Source of the DNA: Amylibacter sp. IMCC11727
GTDB taxonomy: Bacteria; Pseudomonadota; Alphaproteobacteria; Rhodobacterales; Rhodobacteraceae
NCBI RefSeq assembly: GCF_029854195.1
Contig: NZ_CP122960.1
Coordinates: forward strand, 3,168,001 to 3,232,000
Reading direction: 5' to 3'
DNA: 64,000 bases
In this document: positions 52,681 to 61,486 of the stretch, in pieces
Position numbering within the stretch: the first letter of the stretch is position 1
Layout of the letters: every line of letters begins with the position of its first letter
Made by a program: the position numbers and the translations under genes
The notes under the pieces: model-generated
The model's input: the letters and a program-made list of their open reading frames with translations, nothing else
The model's database searches: none
Told to the model about the DNA's origin: nothing

Positions 52681-54480
52681 TTACCCTGCCAAATCTCCAT
52701 CAATTTTGCGGGCATAGCCACGCGGCGTGTACATGCGTGGGCCCTCGCCCAATTGTGCGAGTTTTGAATGTGACGAGCCGATCAACACAACCGTGAGCAT
52801 ATCCACCTCATCCACTTCCAATTCGTCCAAACGCCGATACCGCACATGCTCCTCTGGCCGCCCAAGGCTAGACGCCAACATCACAGGGGTGTCCGCAGGA
52901 CGGTGCTGCAACAGAATGTCCCGCGCTTCGGCCAACAACGTACGGCGGCGCATCGACACGGGGTTATAAAACGCAATCACAAAATCGCCCTCTGCCGCCG
53001 CTTTTAAACGCTTCACGATGTCTTCGCGCGGGGTCAGCAAATCAGACAATGAAATCGCGCAGAAATCATGCCCGAGCGGCGCACCCGCCCGTGCCGCCGC
53101 CCCTTGCAGCGCAGAAACACCTGGGGTCGAAACCACCTCAACACGGTGTGCCGCATCGCTCACACCCATCTCATCTGGCCCACGATCGAGCAGTTCAAAC
53201 ACCAAGGCCCCCATCGCGTAAATGCCCGCATCCCCCGAACAAATCAGCGCAACGTTTTTGCCTTTCGCCGCTTGCTCCAACGCATACCGACAGCGATCTT
53301 CCTCGCCCCCCAGCGGGAAATCAGACCGCTCCTTGCCGTGAGCCAATCCGCCCAACAGGTCGATGTACAGACCATAACCAACCAATTCCTCAGCCTCTGC
53401 AACCAGTGCAGACGCCTCTGGTGTACGCCAAGAATGCTGGCCCGGCCCAATGCCAATAATCGACAATTTCCCGCGGGACCGCCCCGCCATTTCCACAATC
53501 GGTGCATCCGCGCGAACCACCGCACAAGTCGCATTCGCTGTCTTGGTTTTCTCAACCACCAATTCGCCATTCCCAAGCGCCAATGCCGCCCCTTCGGACA
53601 CACCGTGGCAACCTACTTCGGCAAACACTACATCAGACGGGTTCGCCAAACGATCCGCCTGCGCCTCCAACTCCGCCGCTGTGAACACCCGAAACGGCAC
53701 GTCCAAACGCGCCGCCGTTTCGATCATTGCAGGCTCGTCACCCTTCAGGTCGAGCGAACCCACACAAGCAACCGCGCCTTGCGCAATCCCAGCATCCGCG
53801 AGCGTCTTTTGTACCAACGCCCACATCTCGTCCACGTCGCAGCCCCGCGCACAGCCTAGGCCCAGCGCGTACCGCTGTGGATGATACACCAACCGTGTCT
53901 CAGACCCATCCGCAGGCGCGTCTGTCACCAACAGTTCAACACCGCCAGCCGTATCTTCAACGTCGAAAATATTCTCGCCAGAAACGGTTACACCAGCACC
54001 GCCGAGCATCGCTGCCATCGCACCTTTGGCATCCGCACCATTGGCCAACCGATACCCGCGTGGCGGCTCATCCAGCGCAACGCCCATGGCCACATCACCC
54101 GCCGTTGTCACGGCTGCATGTGCGCCCAACCCTTCCGCAATCTGCCGTGCCAAACGGTTCGCACCGCGATGCCCCCCCAACAGCGGAATAACCGTGGACC
54201 CATCATCAGGCACCGCCACCACGGGCGGTTCAACTGTCTTGTCGTGCAACACAGGCGCAACCGCCCGCACCAGAATGCCCGCCGCACAAACACCCACAAC
54301 GGGCGTGCCGCTGGCAAACAGCATCCGCACATGATCGAGCGCGTTTTCAAAATACGCATGCGCACGATCCACACGTTCCATCCGTCCATGCACCGCTGCG
54401 CCCAGCACCTCTGCCACACGCCACGCCGTTTTCTCACCAGAGCGAGACAAACAAATTACCACTGGCTCAACCATCGCCAT
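52681..54480 (-). CDS. cobJ: CbiG-CobJ fusion (lactone hydrolase-like + precorrin-3B C17-methyltransferase)
   Basis: The 599-residue fusion has a CbiG N-terminal domain (~1-110; GVCAAGILVRAVAP, PLLGGHRGANRLA), a CbiG-middle part, a CobE/CbiG C-terminal domain (~195-330; GLGCARGCDVDEMWALV) and a CobJ domain (~335-599; LSIIGIGPGQHSWRTPEA, SGDAGIYAMG, FYNPVSMRRR). CobJ contracts the ring by methylating C17; CbiG opens the delta-lactone in the oxygen-independent route. ATG 54480 is used; ATG 54474 is an alternative. Confidence 0.93.
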   Translation of the reverse strand: MAMVEPVVICLSRSGEKTAWRVAEVLGAAVHGRMERVDRAHAYFENALDHVRMLFASGTPVVGVCAAGILVRAVAPVLHDKTVEPPVVAVPDDGSTVIPLLGGHRGANRLARQIAEGLGAHAAVTTAGDVAMGVALDEPPRGYRLANGADAKGAMAAMLGGAGVTVSGENIFDVEDTAGGVELLVTDAPADGSETRLVYHPQRYALGLGCARGCDVDEMWALVQKTLADAGIAQGAVACVGSLDLKGDEPAMIETAARLDVPFRVFTAAELEAQADRLANPSDVVFAEVGCHGVSEGAALALGNGELVVEKTKTANATCAVVRADAPIVEMAGRSRGKLSIIGIGPGQHSWRTPEASALVAEAEELVGYGLYIDLLGGLAHGKERSDFPLGGEEDRCRYALEQAAKGKNVALICSGDAGIYAMGALVFELLDRGPDEMGVSDAAHRVEVVSTPGVSALQGAAARAGAPLGHDFCAISLSDLLTPREDIVKRLKAAAEGDFVIAFYNPVSMRRRTLLAEARDILLQHRPADTPVMLASSLGRPEEHVRYRRLDELEVDEVDMLTVVLIGSSHSKLAQLGEGPRMYTPRGYARKIDGDLAG

Positions 54481-54493
54481 TAACCTTCCGTAG

Positions 54494-54511
54494 GTCGGGC
54501 TTCAGCCCGAC
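54494..54511. repeat. REP-like palindrome inside the cob operon
   Basis: GTCGGGC and GCCCGAC pair (7 bp) with a TTCA loop in the 37-bp gap between cobI and the CbiG-CobJ gene. Similar short GC-rich palindromes occur in many copies in some bacterial genomes. It could modulate mRNA stability. Confidence 0.6.
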
Positions 54512-54517
54512 ACATCA

Positions 54518-55219
54518 CTACAACCAAGGATCATCCCCTTTGGTCACCAAAATCATTGAAAAATAAGGCGCTTTTTCGGGCGCCTCGCTCAGCGGCAAAA
54601 CCACCTCTTGGGGCAGGCTGGCCCGTTCCACGTAACCCGCATGGTCCATCAGACCCAGCCGTTCCAGCACACGTTTGATCTTGGGCAAATGCCGTCCAAC
54701 CTTCATCACCGCCACCGCTTCTGCCGCTGCGATCCGCGCTTCCATCGCGTCCTCGTCCATCGGGCCAGGGATAATCGTCAGCACTTCATTGCGCGCCGTC
54801 AGCGGCGATTGCAGCGCCGCCGCGCAGGCCGTCACAGACGTCACGCCGGGCACAACTTCACACTCAAACCGATCCGAAAGGCGCGAAAACAGATACATGA
54901 AACTGCCATAGAAAAACGGATCGCCTTCACACAGCACAACCACATCTTTGCCTGCCTCGAGCTGCACCGCAATCGCCGCCGCACCCGCGTCATAGGCCGC
55001 TTGCGCTGGCGCACGCTCCACGGACATCGGAATGGAAATCACAATCTCCTCGGTCCCGTCCTCGATCAAATCCGCTGCAATGGCGCGCGCAAAACTGTCG
55101 CCACCTTCCAAGCTGGGATAGGCAATCACATCCGCCCCCCCAATCAGACGCGCAGCTTTCAGGGTCATCAGCTCAGGATCCCCCGGCCCCAAGCCAACAC
55201 CATATACCATTCCGTTCAT
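54518..55219 (-). CDS. cobI: Precorrin-2 C20-methyltransferase
   Basis: The 233-residue SAM methyltransferase has GVGLGPGDPELMTLKAARLI, VLCEGDPFFYGSFMYLF and VPGVTSVTACAAA, matching CobI/CbiL. It makes the precorrin-3A (or cobalt-factor III) methylation at C20. The ATG at 55219 overlaps the cobL stop (ATGA), fixing the start. Confidence 0.95.
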   Translation of the reverse strand: MNGMVYGVGLGPGDPELMTLKAARLIGGADVIAYPSLEGGDSFARAIAADLIEDGTEEIVISIPMSVERAPAQAAYDAGAAAIAVQLEAGKDVVVLCEGDPFFYGSFMYLFSRLSDRFECEVVPGVTSVTACAAALQSPLTARNEVLTIIPGPMDEDAMEARIAAAEAVAVMKVGRHLPKIKRVLERLGLMDHAGYVERASLPQEVVLPLSEAPEKAPYFSMILVTKGDDPWL

Positions 55220-56415
55220 CGCTTCACCAAGCTCCACTGGGTCACTGGCATCAGCGGACGCCAGCCCGTTAGGTTCCCCACAGGCTCCGCACGGTTCACC
55301 TGCAACTTCACCAATTGCCCGCCATGTTCCTTGTGCAGCGCCATCAAAAGCGCCTCACTCTCTAGCGTCACCGCATTACACACGAGCCGCCCCAGCGGAC
55401 GCAGTGCATTCCAGCAGGTATCGAACGTTTCACGGCTCAACCCGCCACCAATGAAAATCGCATCAGGCGCCTTCAATCCATCCAGCGCCGCAGGAACAGA
55501 CCCATCAATCAATTCCAGCTTCGGCGCACCCAGCGCGGCTGCATTTTGCGCCGCAAAGACACGGCGATCATCGCGCGGCTCAATGCCAATCGCATGAGAA
55601 TACCGCGCGGCCCGCATCCATTCGACAGCCACGGAACCACAGCCACAGCCAACATCCCACAACAGCGCACCCCGCATCGGCATCAATTTGGCCAATGTCG
55701 CCGCGCGCACTTCTTGCTTGGTCATCGTGCCATCGTGGTGAAACAACTCATCCGCCAATCCAGGCACACGCGGCAACAACGCTGCATCAGGGGCCGCGAT
55801 ACACTCCACCGCCAGCGTGTTGAACGCAGGAACCTCATGATCCCAGCCCTCAGCCGTTCCCTCAAACCGCAGCTCATCCTTGCCGCCCATGGCCGCCAAC
55901 ACAGTCATACGCGATTGGCCGAACCCTCGATCCGCCAGAAACGCCGCGATCTGCGCAGGGGTGTCCGCACCCGTCGTCAGGATCAGCAACCGCTGATCCG
56001 GTTGAATAAACGCAATCATTTGCTCAACAGGGCGTCCATGCACAGTCAACGTTTCCACATCAGGCATCGACCAGCCCATCCGCGCCGCCGCCAATTGAAA
56101 GGCAGACAATTGCGGATGATACACAATTTCGCTCGGTGGAATGGATCGCCCAATCCGCGCCCCAACCGAATACCACAGCGGATCACCCGTGGCCAAAACC
56201 ACAACCCGCTTACCCTTGTATCCCTGCAACGTGTCGATCAACGCATCAAAAGGCGACGGCCAAGCCACACGCTCCGCGCTTACCTTGTCTGATAAGGAAT
56301 GATGCCGATCTCCACCGATAATCACCTCGGCGGCTTCAACCACCGTGCGTGCGGATGGCGTCAACCCATCCAGTCCATCTTCGCCAATCCCAACGATATG
56401 CAGCCAAGCGGTCAT
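55216..56415 (-). CDS. cobL: Precorrin-6Y C5,15-methyltransferase (decarboxylating)
   Basis: The 399-residue fusion has an N-terminal CbiE methylase domain (WLHIVGIGEDGLDGLTPSA; LATGDPLWYSVG) and a C-terminal CbiT domain (LLWDVGCGCGSVAVEWMRA). It methylates C5 and C15 and removes the acetate at C12. The ATG at 56415 overlaps the cobH stop (ATGA), so longer upstream readings are rejected. Confidence 0.95.
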   Translation of the reverse strand: MTAWLHIVGIGEDGLDGLTPSARTVVEAAEVIIGGDRHHSLSDKVSAERVAWPSPFDALIDTLQGYKGKRVVVLATGDPLWYSVGARIGRSIPPSEIVYHPQLSAFQLAAARMGWSMPDVETLTVHGRPVEQMIAFIQPDQRLLILTTGADTPAQIAAFLADRGFGQSRMTVLAAMGGKDELRFEGTAEGWDHEVPAFNTLAVECIAAPDAALLPRVPGLADELFHHDGTMTKQEVRAATLAKLMPMRGALLWDVGCGCGSVAVEWMRAARYSHAIGIEPRDDRRVFAAQNAAALGAPKLELIDGSVPAALDGLKAPDAIFIGGGLSRETFDTCWNALRPLGRLVCNAVTLESEALLMALHKEHGGQLVKLQVNRAEPVGNLTGWRPLMPVTQWSLVKR

Positions 56416-57059
56416 TTCGTTTCCTCTACCAATCCCGCCGCCAGCGCATTCACCGCAGCAGACGCCATGGCCGATCCGCCTTTGCGCCCCCGCAATGCCA
56501 CAAACTCGCATCCACGGGACCGAGCCGCTAGTTCCGCTTTGCTCTCGGCTGCACCAACAAACCCCACAGGAAACCCAAGGATTACCGCTGGCTTTGGCCA
56601 GCCCTGATCCAGCAACTCCAGCAAATGAAACAACGCCGTCGGCGCATTGCCAATCGCCACAACCGCGCCTTCGATATGATCGCGCCAAAATTCTACAGCC
56701 GCCGCAGACCGCGTGTTGCCAATGCCCGCCGCCAATGCGGGTGTCTTGGCATCGTTCAGCGTCACAATCACATCATTGTCCGCGGGCAAGTATCGACGAA
56801 TGATCCCCGATCCCACCATCTCGCAATCACACAAAACGGGCGCACCACGGCGCAACGCATCTCGTCCCGCCGCAAACGCACCTTCGGAAAACGCCAATCG
56901 ATCCGCGATTTCGACCATGCCGCAGGAATGGATCAACCGAATGACCATCGGCACCATCTCCTCTGGAAACCGATCCAAATTCGCCTCGGCCCGCACAGTC
57001 GCAAAAGACTGCGCGTAAATCTCGGACGGAACCCGTTCATATGGCAAAGGGCGTATCAC
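56412..57059 (-). CDS. cobH: Precorrin-8X methylmutase
   Basis: The 215-residue enzyme moves a methyl group from C11 to C12. Family motifs are clear: ATVRAEANL region, RLIHSCGMVEIADRL (catalytic His), CDCEMVGSGI and VILGFPVGFVGAAESK. It begins with GTG at 57059, overlapping the cbiX stop (GTGA). Confidence 0.95.
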   Translation of the reverse strand: MIRPLPYERVPSEIYAQSFATVRAEANLDRFPEEMVPMVIRLIHSCGMVEIADRLAFSEGAFAAGRDALRRGAPVLCDCEMVGSGIIRRYLPADNDVIVTLNDAKTPALAAGIGNTRSAAAVEFWRDHIEGAVVAIGNAPTALFHLLELLDQGWPKPAVILGFPVGFVGAAESKAELAARSRGCEFVALRGRKGGSAMASAAVNALAAGLVEETK

Positions 57060-58285
57060 TTGCTCCGTGCGCTTTCTGGACCCAGCGGATGTTTTGCATG
57101 CGGATATTCAGGATGCGCATGGTCGTGGTGGTGATGATGGTGATGGTCGTGATCATGATCGTGCGAATGGTCATGATCGTGATGATGATGGTGATGGTGC
57201 GTGTCCAAATGCAAACGACACTCCCCCGTACACCACGTGGTGCAGAAATCACAATTCTCCACGGTTGCCCCAGGGGCCGATGCACCTTGCCCTTCCACAT
57301 GGTGGTGATGGCTTTCCTGTACAGACCCAACCTCGGACTCAAACCCGATGACCTGTGTGCGGTATTTACACAGAACACACGTCGGTGGCGGCATATCGCT
57401 TTCGGACACATGATCGCCTGCACGTTCTTCAGCGGTGATGATCCGCGGCGCGCCACCCTCAACTTCCAAAACTTGTGTGCGATAGCGACAGGTTCCACAG
57501 TTCGGAATCGGCACTGATCCCATCTGCTCTTTCACCCGCTCTGCAAAAGTTTCCAAAACAAACTGATGGTCGTTCAAATAACCCGCTTTAACGAAATCAA
57601 TCTCTGGATATTTCTCGGCACATTTGTCGGTAAACCCGTAAATCCGATCAATCAGAATGCCCGTAAACAGGAAATACGGGAAAACGATAACCCGCTTATA
57701 TCCCAGCTTCGCCACATGATCCAAACACGGCTCCACCAGCGGGAATGTCACCCCAGAATAGCCAACCTCGGCCCAGCCAAAGCCCATACCTTCCCACAAC
57801 ATCCGCGCGATCTTGGACACATTGGAATTCGCATCAGGATCAGACGCCCCACGCCCAATCACCACGAGCGCAGTCTCGTGCAGCGGCAGCTCACCATGTT
57901 CCGCATTTGCTGCATCCACAGCCGCCTGAACCCGCGCACCAGCGGCCTTGATCATCTTCGGGTCAACGCCCAACTCGCGCCCATAAGACACGTCGATCCC
58001 GTGTTTCGCAGCATAGGTGTTCAAAACAGTAGGAATATCATTCTTAGAGTGCATAGCGGCAAACAACATGCCGGGTACCGCCAAAATCTTCGTGCAGCCT
58101 TGCTCGCGCAGCTTATCCAAACCGTCACGGATCACAGGGTTCGCAAATTCCAGATACCCGTATTCCACAGGCCAATCAGGCAGCATCGCTGGCAGCTTTT
58201 CCGCCAGCACCGAAAACTGATCCACAGCCGCTTGGGACCGCGAACCATGCCCGCAAATCATCACACCAATTTTTTCGTCAGCCAT
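57056..58285 (-). CDS. cbiX: Long-form CbiX sirohydrochlorin cobaltochelatase with Cys modules and His-rich tail
   Basis: The 409-residue protein has two CbiX half-domains (CGHGSRSQAAVDQF with catalytic His; YSGVTFPLVEPCLDHVAKLG), inserting Co2+ into sirohydrochlorin. After residue ~255 come two copies of a CxxC-[RK]YRTQV module (Cys263/266 and Cys303/306), a cluster CDFCTTWCTGEC (345-356), and a tail from ~363 with 21 His in 29 residues. The cysteines could hold an Fe-S cluster as reported for some long CbiX proteins; the His tail likely binds cobalt. Its use implies early cobalt insertion. Confidence 0.92.
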   Translation of the reverse strand: MADEKIGVMICGHGSRSQAAVDQFSVLAEKLPAMLPDWPVEYGYLEFANPVIRDGLDKLREQGCTKILAVPGMLFAAMHSKNDIPTVLNTYAAKHGIDVSYGRELGVDPKMIKAAGARVQAAVDAANAEHGELPLHETALVVIGRGASDPDANSNVSKIARMLWEGMGFGWAEVGYSGVTFPLVEPCLDHVAKLGYKRVIVFPYFLFTGILIDRIYGFTDKCAEKYPEIDFVKAGYLNDHQFVLETFAERVKEQMGSVPIPNCGTCRYRTQVLEVEGGAPRIITAEERAGDHVSESDMPPPTCVLCKYRTQVIGFESEVGSVQESHHHHVEGQGASAPGATVENCDFCTTWCTGECRLHLDTHHHHHHHDHDHSHDHDHDHHHHHHHDHAHPEYPHAKHPLGPESARSK

Positions 58286-58288
58286 CGT

Positions 58289-58516
58289 CTATGCCTCCTG
58301 AGGTTCTTGGTCTGGCTCGCCTTGGTCACCCTCGTCAACTTCGGCGTCCGCGCCTTTTTTACCTTTGATCAAGTTCCAGCCTGCAATTCCAATGGCAATT
58401 CCAATGGCGCCCCCTGCAACCCAATGATCGTGCCCCGCAAACTCGCCCAAGTGCCCGACATGGGCCTGCGCACTGCTTGCACCAAACATACCTGCCAAAA
58501 AGACTGAAAAACGCAT
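58289..58516 (-). CDS. DUF6732-like small membrane protein in the cob operon
   Basis: The 75-residue protein has a signal peptide (MRFSVFLAGMFGASSAQA), a His-bearing exported segment (HVGHLGEFAGHDHW), one membrane helix (VAGGAIGIAIGIAGWNLI) and an acidic cytosolic tail. It resembles the uncharacterised DUF6732 family. AAAGGGAACACG precedes ATG 58516. As first gene of the operon, 3 bp ahead of a His-tailed cobaltochelatase, it may help cobalt uptake or supply; this is inference. Confidence 0.75.
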   Translation of the reverse strand: MRFSVFLAGMFGASSAQAHVGHLGEFAGHDHWVAGGAIGIAIGIAGWNLIKGKKGADAEVDEGDQGEPDQEPQEA

Positions 58517-58781
58517 CGTGTTCCCTTTCTCATTTTCATGACAGAAAGGCCGCCCCGATGTGGCGCTCATCACGATTTCACGTTCAGTTCCCTGCTTGGG
58601 TCAACCGATTGCGAAACACCTCTCCGGCCCCTGTGGGGCATCGCTGCTGATCGTATACGCCTGCGTCTGTTCAACCGCAATCCGATTCGCGGCATTGAAA
58701 CGCATGGAAACGCCATGACCGTTGTGATTTGTCCCAACGTTTCTCTGGTCACTTGCCCAAAAAACGGACACAACGTCTTTC
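58517..58781. other. Intergenic region between divergent cob operon and ChaC gene
   Basis: This 265-bp interval should hold the cob operon promoter. I looked for a cobalamin riboswitch on the minus strand; short similarities (GGGAAC, GGCCGGAGAGG) are present but the conserved core is absent. No supported gene lies here. Confidence 0.5.
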
Positions 58782-59531
58782 ATGCCATTTGCGCCACATG
58801 TTTTTCGACACACGCCCATTTTGCGCGGCAGTGTTACACCCCCCGAAGCATCCGAAATGCGTTTTGGGCAAGAGCGTTTTGCCGAATTAGAAGCCCAAGC
58901 CATAGAGGAAAACTGGCCATCTGACTGGTGTATGGCCGAAGCCGAGCGTGAAGCCAATCGCCAGACTGTTTTGTCAAATCGCCCCGACGCCGATCTATGG
59001 GTTTTTGCCTACGGATCCCTAATCTGGGATCCCGCCGTGCAGGTCGAAGAATACCGCTATGGCGCACTGGAGGGTTGGCAACGCAGCTTTTGTATGCAGC
59101 TTGAAGGCGGACGCGGCAGCCCATCCCAACCAGGTCTGATGGCGGCCTTGGATCAAGGCGGGCATTGCGACGGTATGGTGTTTCGAATCGCCAAAGATCA
59201 CCTTGAAACTGAAACCGAGTTCATGTGGCGTCGCGAGATGTTCTCAGGCTCCTATTGCCCCATGTTTTTACCCGTCGAAACGCCCCAAGGCTCCGTCCAA
59301 GCGCTGACCTTTGTGATGGACAAAAATAATCGACGCTATCGCCCGAACCTCACGCCCGAAGAAACGGCCCAAGCCATCGCCGTAGCTCAAGGCAGTCTTG
59401 GAACCAATTTCGACTACCTCGATTCTCTGGTGCGTCATATGCGGCAACTGGGCCTGACGGACGATGCAGTTTTTAAACTGCACGCCCGCGCCCAAACTTT
59501 ACGCAAAGCCGATCAAAAACTGGTTCCTTAA
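58782..59531 (+). CDS. ChaC-type gamma-glutamylcyclotransferase
   Basis: The 249-residue protein has the gamma-glutamylcyclotransferase motif FAYGSLIWDP, and VMDKNNRRYRPNLTPEE further on. It likely cleaves glutathione to 5-oxoproline and Cys-Gly. The N-terminal FRHTPILRG segment recurs in alphaproteobacterial ChaC proteins, supporting the start at 58782, though there is no clear ribosome site. Its 3' end overlaps the convergent MBL gene by 4 bp. Confidence 0.87.
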   Translation: MPFAPHVFRHTPILRGSVTPPEASEMRFGQERFAELEAQAIEENWPSDWCMAEAEREANRQTVLSNRPDADLWVFAYGSLIWDPAVQVEEYRYGALEGWQRSFCMQLEGGRGSPSQPGLMAALDQGGHCDGMVFRIAKDHLETETEFMWRREMFSGSYCPMFLPVETPQGSVQALTFVMDKNNRRYRPNLTPEETAQAIAVAQGSLGTNFDYLDSLVRHMRQLGLTDDAVFKLHARAQTLRKADQKLVP

Positions 59532-60298
59532 TACCAATCACCGAGCTTTACCTTTACCGCGTCCCCGATCAGTTCTGCAAACTTGGCAGGGTCTTGTGTG
59601 CCACCGTCTTTGCCACGGTAATGATACGGGTAAACATAAGTTGGCTTAAACTCCGCCACGGCAGATGCGGCGGCTTCTACATCCATTGTGAACGGCAGGT
59701 TCATACAGACAAAAGCCAGATCAATATCTTTAAGCGCCCGCATTTCTGGGATGTCTTCCGTGTCACCTGACAGATAAACGCGGAATCCGTCCATGTTCAA
59801 AACATATCCGTTGTCACGTCCCTTGGGATGGAATTTCTCACGACCCGCAGTGGTGTTATAGGCTGGGATCGCTTCGACACGGATGCCATTCCAATCCCCA
59901 CTCTCACCATTTGCCAAAGCAGTGGATTTCGCCTGCATGTCGGCTGGCAGTTTCCCCATCACTTCAGGGTTAACCATCATCACTGTGTTTTCACCTGCCA
60001 CGGCAGCCAATGTGTCGGTGTTCAGATGGTCCCCGTGGTGGTGCGTGATCAAGATGAAATCAGGCGTTCCCAAATCCGCATAGGACGATGGCTCGCCCAC
60101 TGGATCAACATAAATCACACCCTTTGGCGTTTTCAACACAACCGACGCATGGGCCACAGGATGAACAGACATGGTGCCTCCTGGAACGGCAAATTCATGG
60201 GTGGCATGTGCCGCCGCACCCACCGCATAGGGCAGCATAACAACGCCCCCTGCAATGGCTGCACCAGACATAAGGAAATTTCTGCGTGTGTGGGTCAT
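59528..60298 (-). CDS. Tat-exported MBL-fold metallohydrolase
   Basis: The 256-residue protein has a Tat signal (THTRRNFLMSGAAIAGGVVM) and a metallo-beta-lactamase fold of the UlaG-like type: THHHGDHL metal site, VYLSGDTEDIPE and a late His in YPYHYRGKDGG. It is a predicted periplasmic zinc hydrolase; substrate unknown. GGAGG five bases before ATG 60298 sets the start. Confidence 0.88.
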   Translation of the reverse strand: MTHTRRNFLMSGAAIAGGVVMLPYAVGAAAHATHEFAVPGGTMSVHPVAHASVVLKTPKGVIYVDPVGEPSSYADLGTPDFILITHHHGDHLNTDTLAAVAGENTVMMVNPEVMGKLPADMQAKSTALANGESGDWNGIRVEAIPAYNTTAGREKFHPKGRDNGYVLNMDGFRVYLSGDTEDIPEMRALKDIDLAFVCMNLPFTMDVEAAASAVAEFKPTYVYPYHYRGKDGGTQDPAKFAELIGDAVKVKLGDWY

Positions 60299-60457
60299 AG
60301 GGGCCTCCTGTTGGTTCAATGATTGCCCAAAAACCTAGATCATACGTTGCATCTTTCAACTGTTCGGTTTTGTGGAACGCTGCAATTCGAACCAAAACCC
60401 TGACGCAGGCCCCAAAGACGTATACGATGCTTGAAACTGAAATAAGGACACACGCAC

Positions 60458-61435
60458 ATGGGTAGATTGATCGACGGCCAATGGTCCACCGAATGGTACG
60501 ATACAAAATCCACTGGCGGAAAATTTGTGCGCCAAGACGCCAGCTTTCGCAATTGGATTACCGCAGACGGCTCCGCTGGCCCTTCTGGGGATGCAGGGTT
60601 TCAGGCCGAAAGCGGGCGATATCACCTCTATGTATCCCTTGCCTGTCCATGGGCGCACCGCACATTGATCTTTCGCGCGCTCAAAGAATTGACCGATCAC
60701 ATCAGCGTTGATGTGGTGCATCCTGATATGTTGGATCAGGGCTGGACGTTTGAAACCGATGATGGCCCCGCGAAAGGGGACAGCCTGTTTGGGTCCACCC
60801 ACGCCTATCAGATTTACCAAAAGGCCGATCCAACGGTGACAACACGGGTAACGGTGCCGATCCTATGGGACAAAAAACAGGATAAGATTGTTTCCAACGA
60901 ATCTTCTGAAATCATCCGCATGTTCAATTCCGCCTTTGATGCGATCACGGGCAACACCGCCGATTATTGGCCCGAAACGATGCGCGATAACATCGAAGAC
61001 GTGAATGAACGGATTTACCACACATTCAACAACGGCGTTTACAAATCGGGCTTTGCCACCAGCCAAGACGCCTACACCGATGCCGTCACAAAACTGTTTG
61101 AAACCATGGACTGGCTCGAAGATCGCCTCTCCACGAACCGCTATTTGATGGGCGACACCCTCACCGAAGCGGACTGGCGGTTGTTCACAACGCTGGTGCG
61201 GTTTGATCCCGTCTATCATTTGCATTTCAAATGCAATCGCTCCCGCGTGATGGATATGCCCAATCTCTGGGCCTACACCCGCGAATTGTACCAAATGGAC
61301 GGCATCGCCCAAACCTGCGATTTCAACCACATCGTGCGCCATTATCATTACAGCCACGAAACAATTAACCCCCATCGCATCATCCCGATTAATCCAGACA
61401 TTGATTGGATGGCCCCCCACGGCAGAGCGTCATAA
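60458..61435 (+). CDS. Glutathionyl-hydroquinone reductase (GST-omega-like)
   Basis: The 325-residue enzyme has the YqjG/PcpF pattern: an N-terminal WSTEWYDTKSTGGKFVR-type region, active-site Cys in LACPWAHRTLIFRALK, and a C-terminal SRVMDMPNLWAYTRELYQ. It reduces glutathionyl-hydroquinones with GSH. It adds to the glutathione-related genes in the window. Confidence 0.93.
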   Translation: MGRLIDGQWSTEWYDTKSTGGKFVRQDASFRNWITADGSAGPSGDAGFQAESGRYHLYVSLACPWAHRTLIFRALKELTDHISVDVVHPDMLDQGWTFETDDGPAKGDSLFGSTHAYQIYQKADPTVTTRVTVPILWDKKQDKIVSNESSEIIRMFNSAFDAITGNTADYWPETMRDNIEDVNERIYHTFNNGVYKSGFATSQDAYTDAVTKLFETMDWLEDRLSTNRYLMGDTLTEADWRLFTTLVRFDPVYHLHFKCNRSRVMDMPNLWAYTRELYQMDGIAQTCDFNHIVRHYHYSHETINPHRIIPINPDIDWMAPHGRAS

Positions 61436-61486
61436 AATCGCCTATTTGTGCAAGCAGGGTCGTTCCAAATTAGTTGGAATGCCTCG

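Noticed and set aside
54608..55597. 329-codon open frame on the plus strand opposite cobI and cobL
   Set aside because: It is antisense to two certain cobalamin genes, with biased Arg/His composition.
58517..58781. Possible cobalamin riboswitch ahead of the cob operon
   Set aside because: Fragments such as GGGAAC and GGCCGGAGAGG appear on the minus strand, but the conserved core and the GCCAGGAGACC box are absent. A covariance-model search would settle it.
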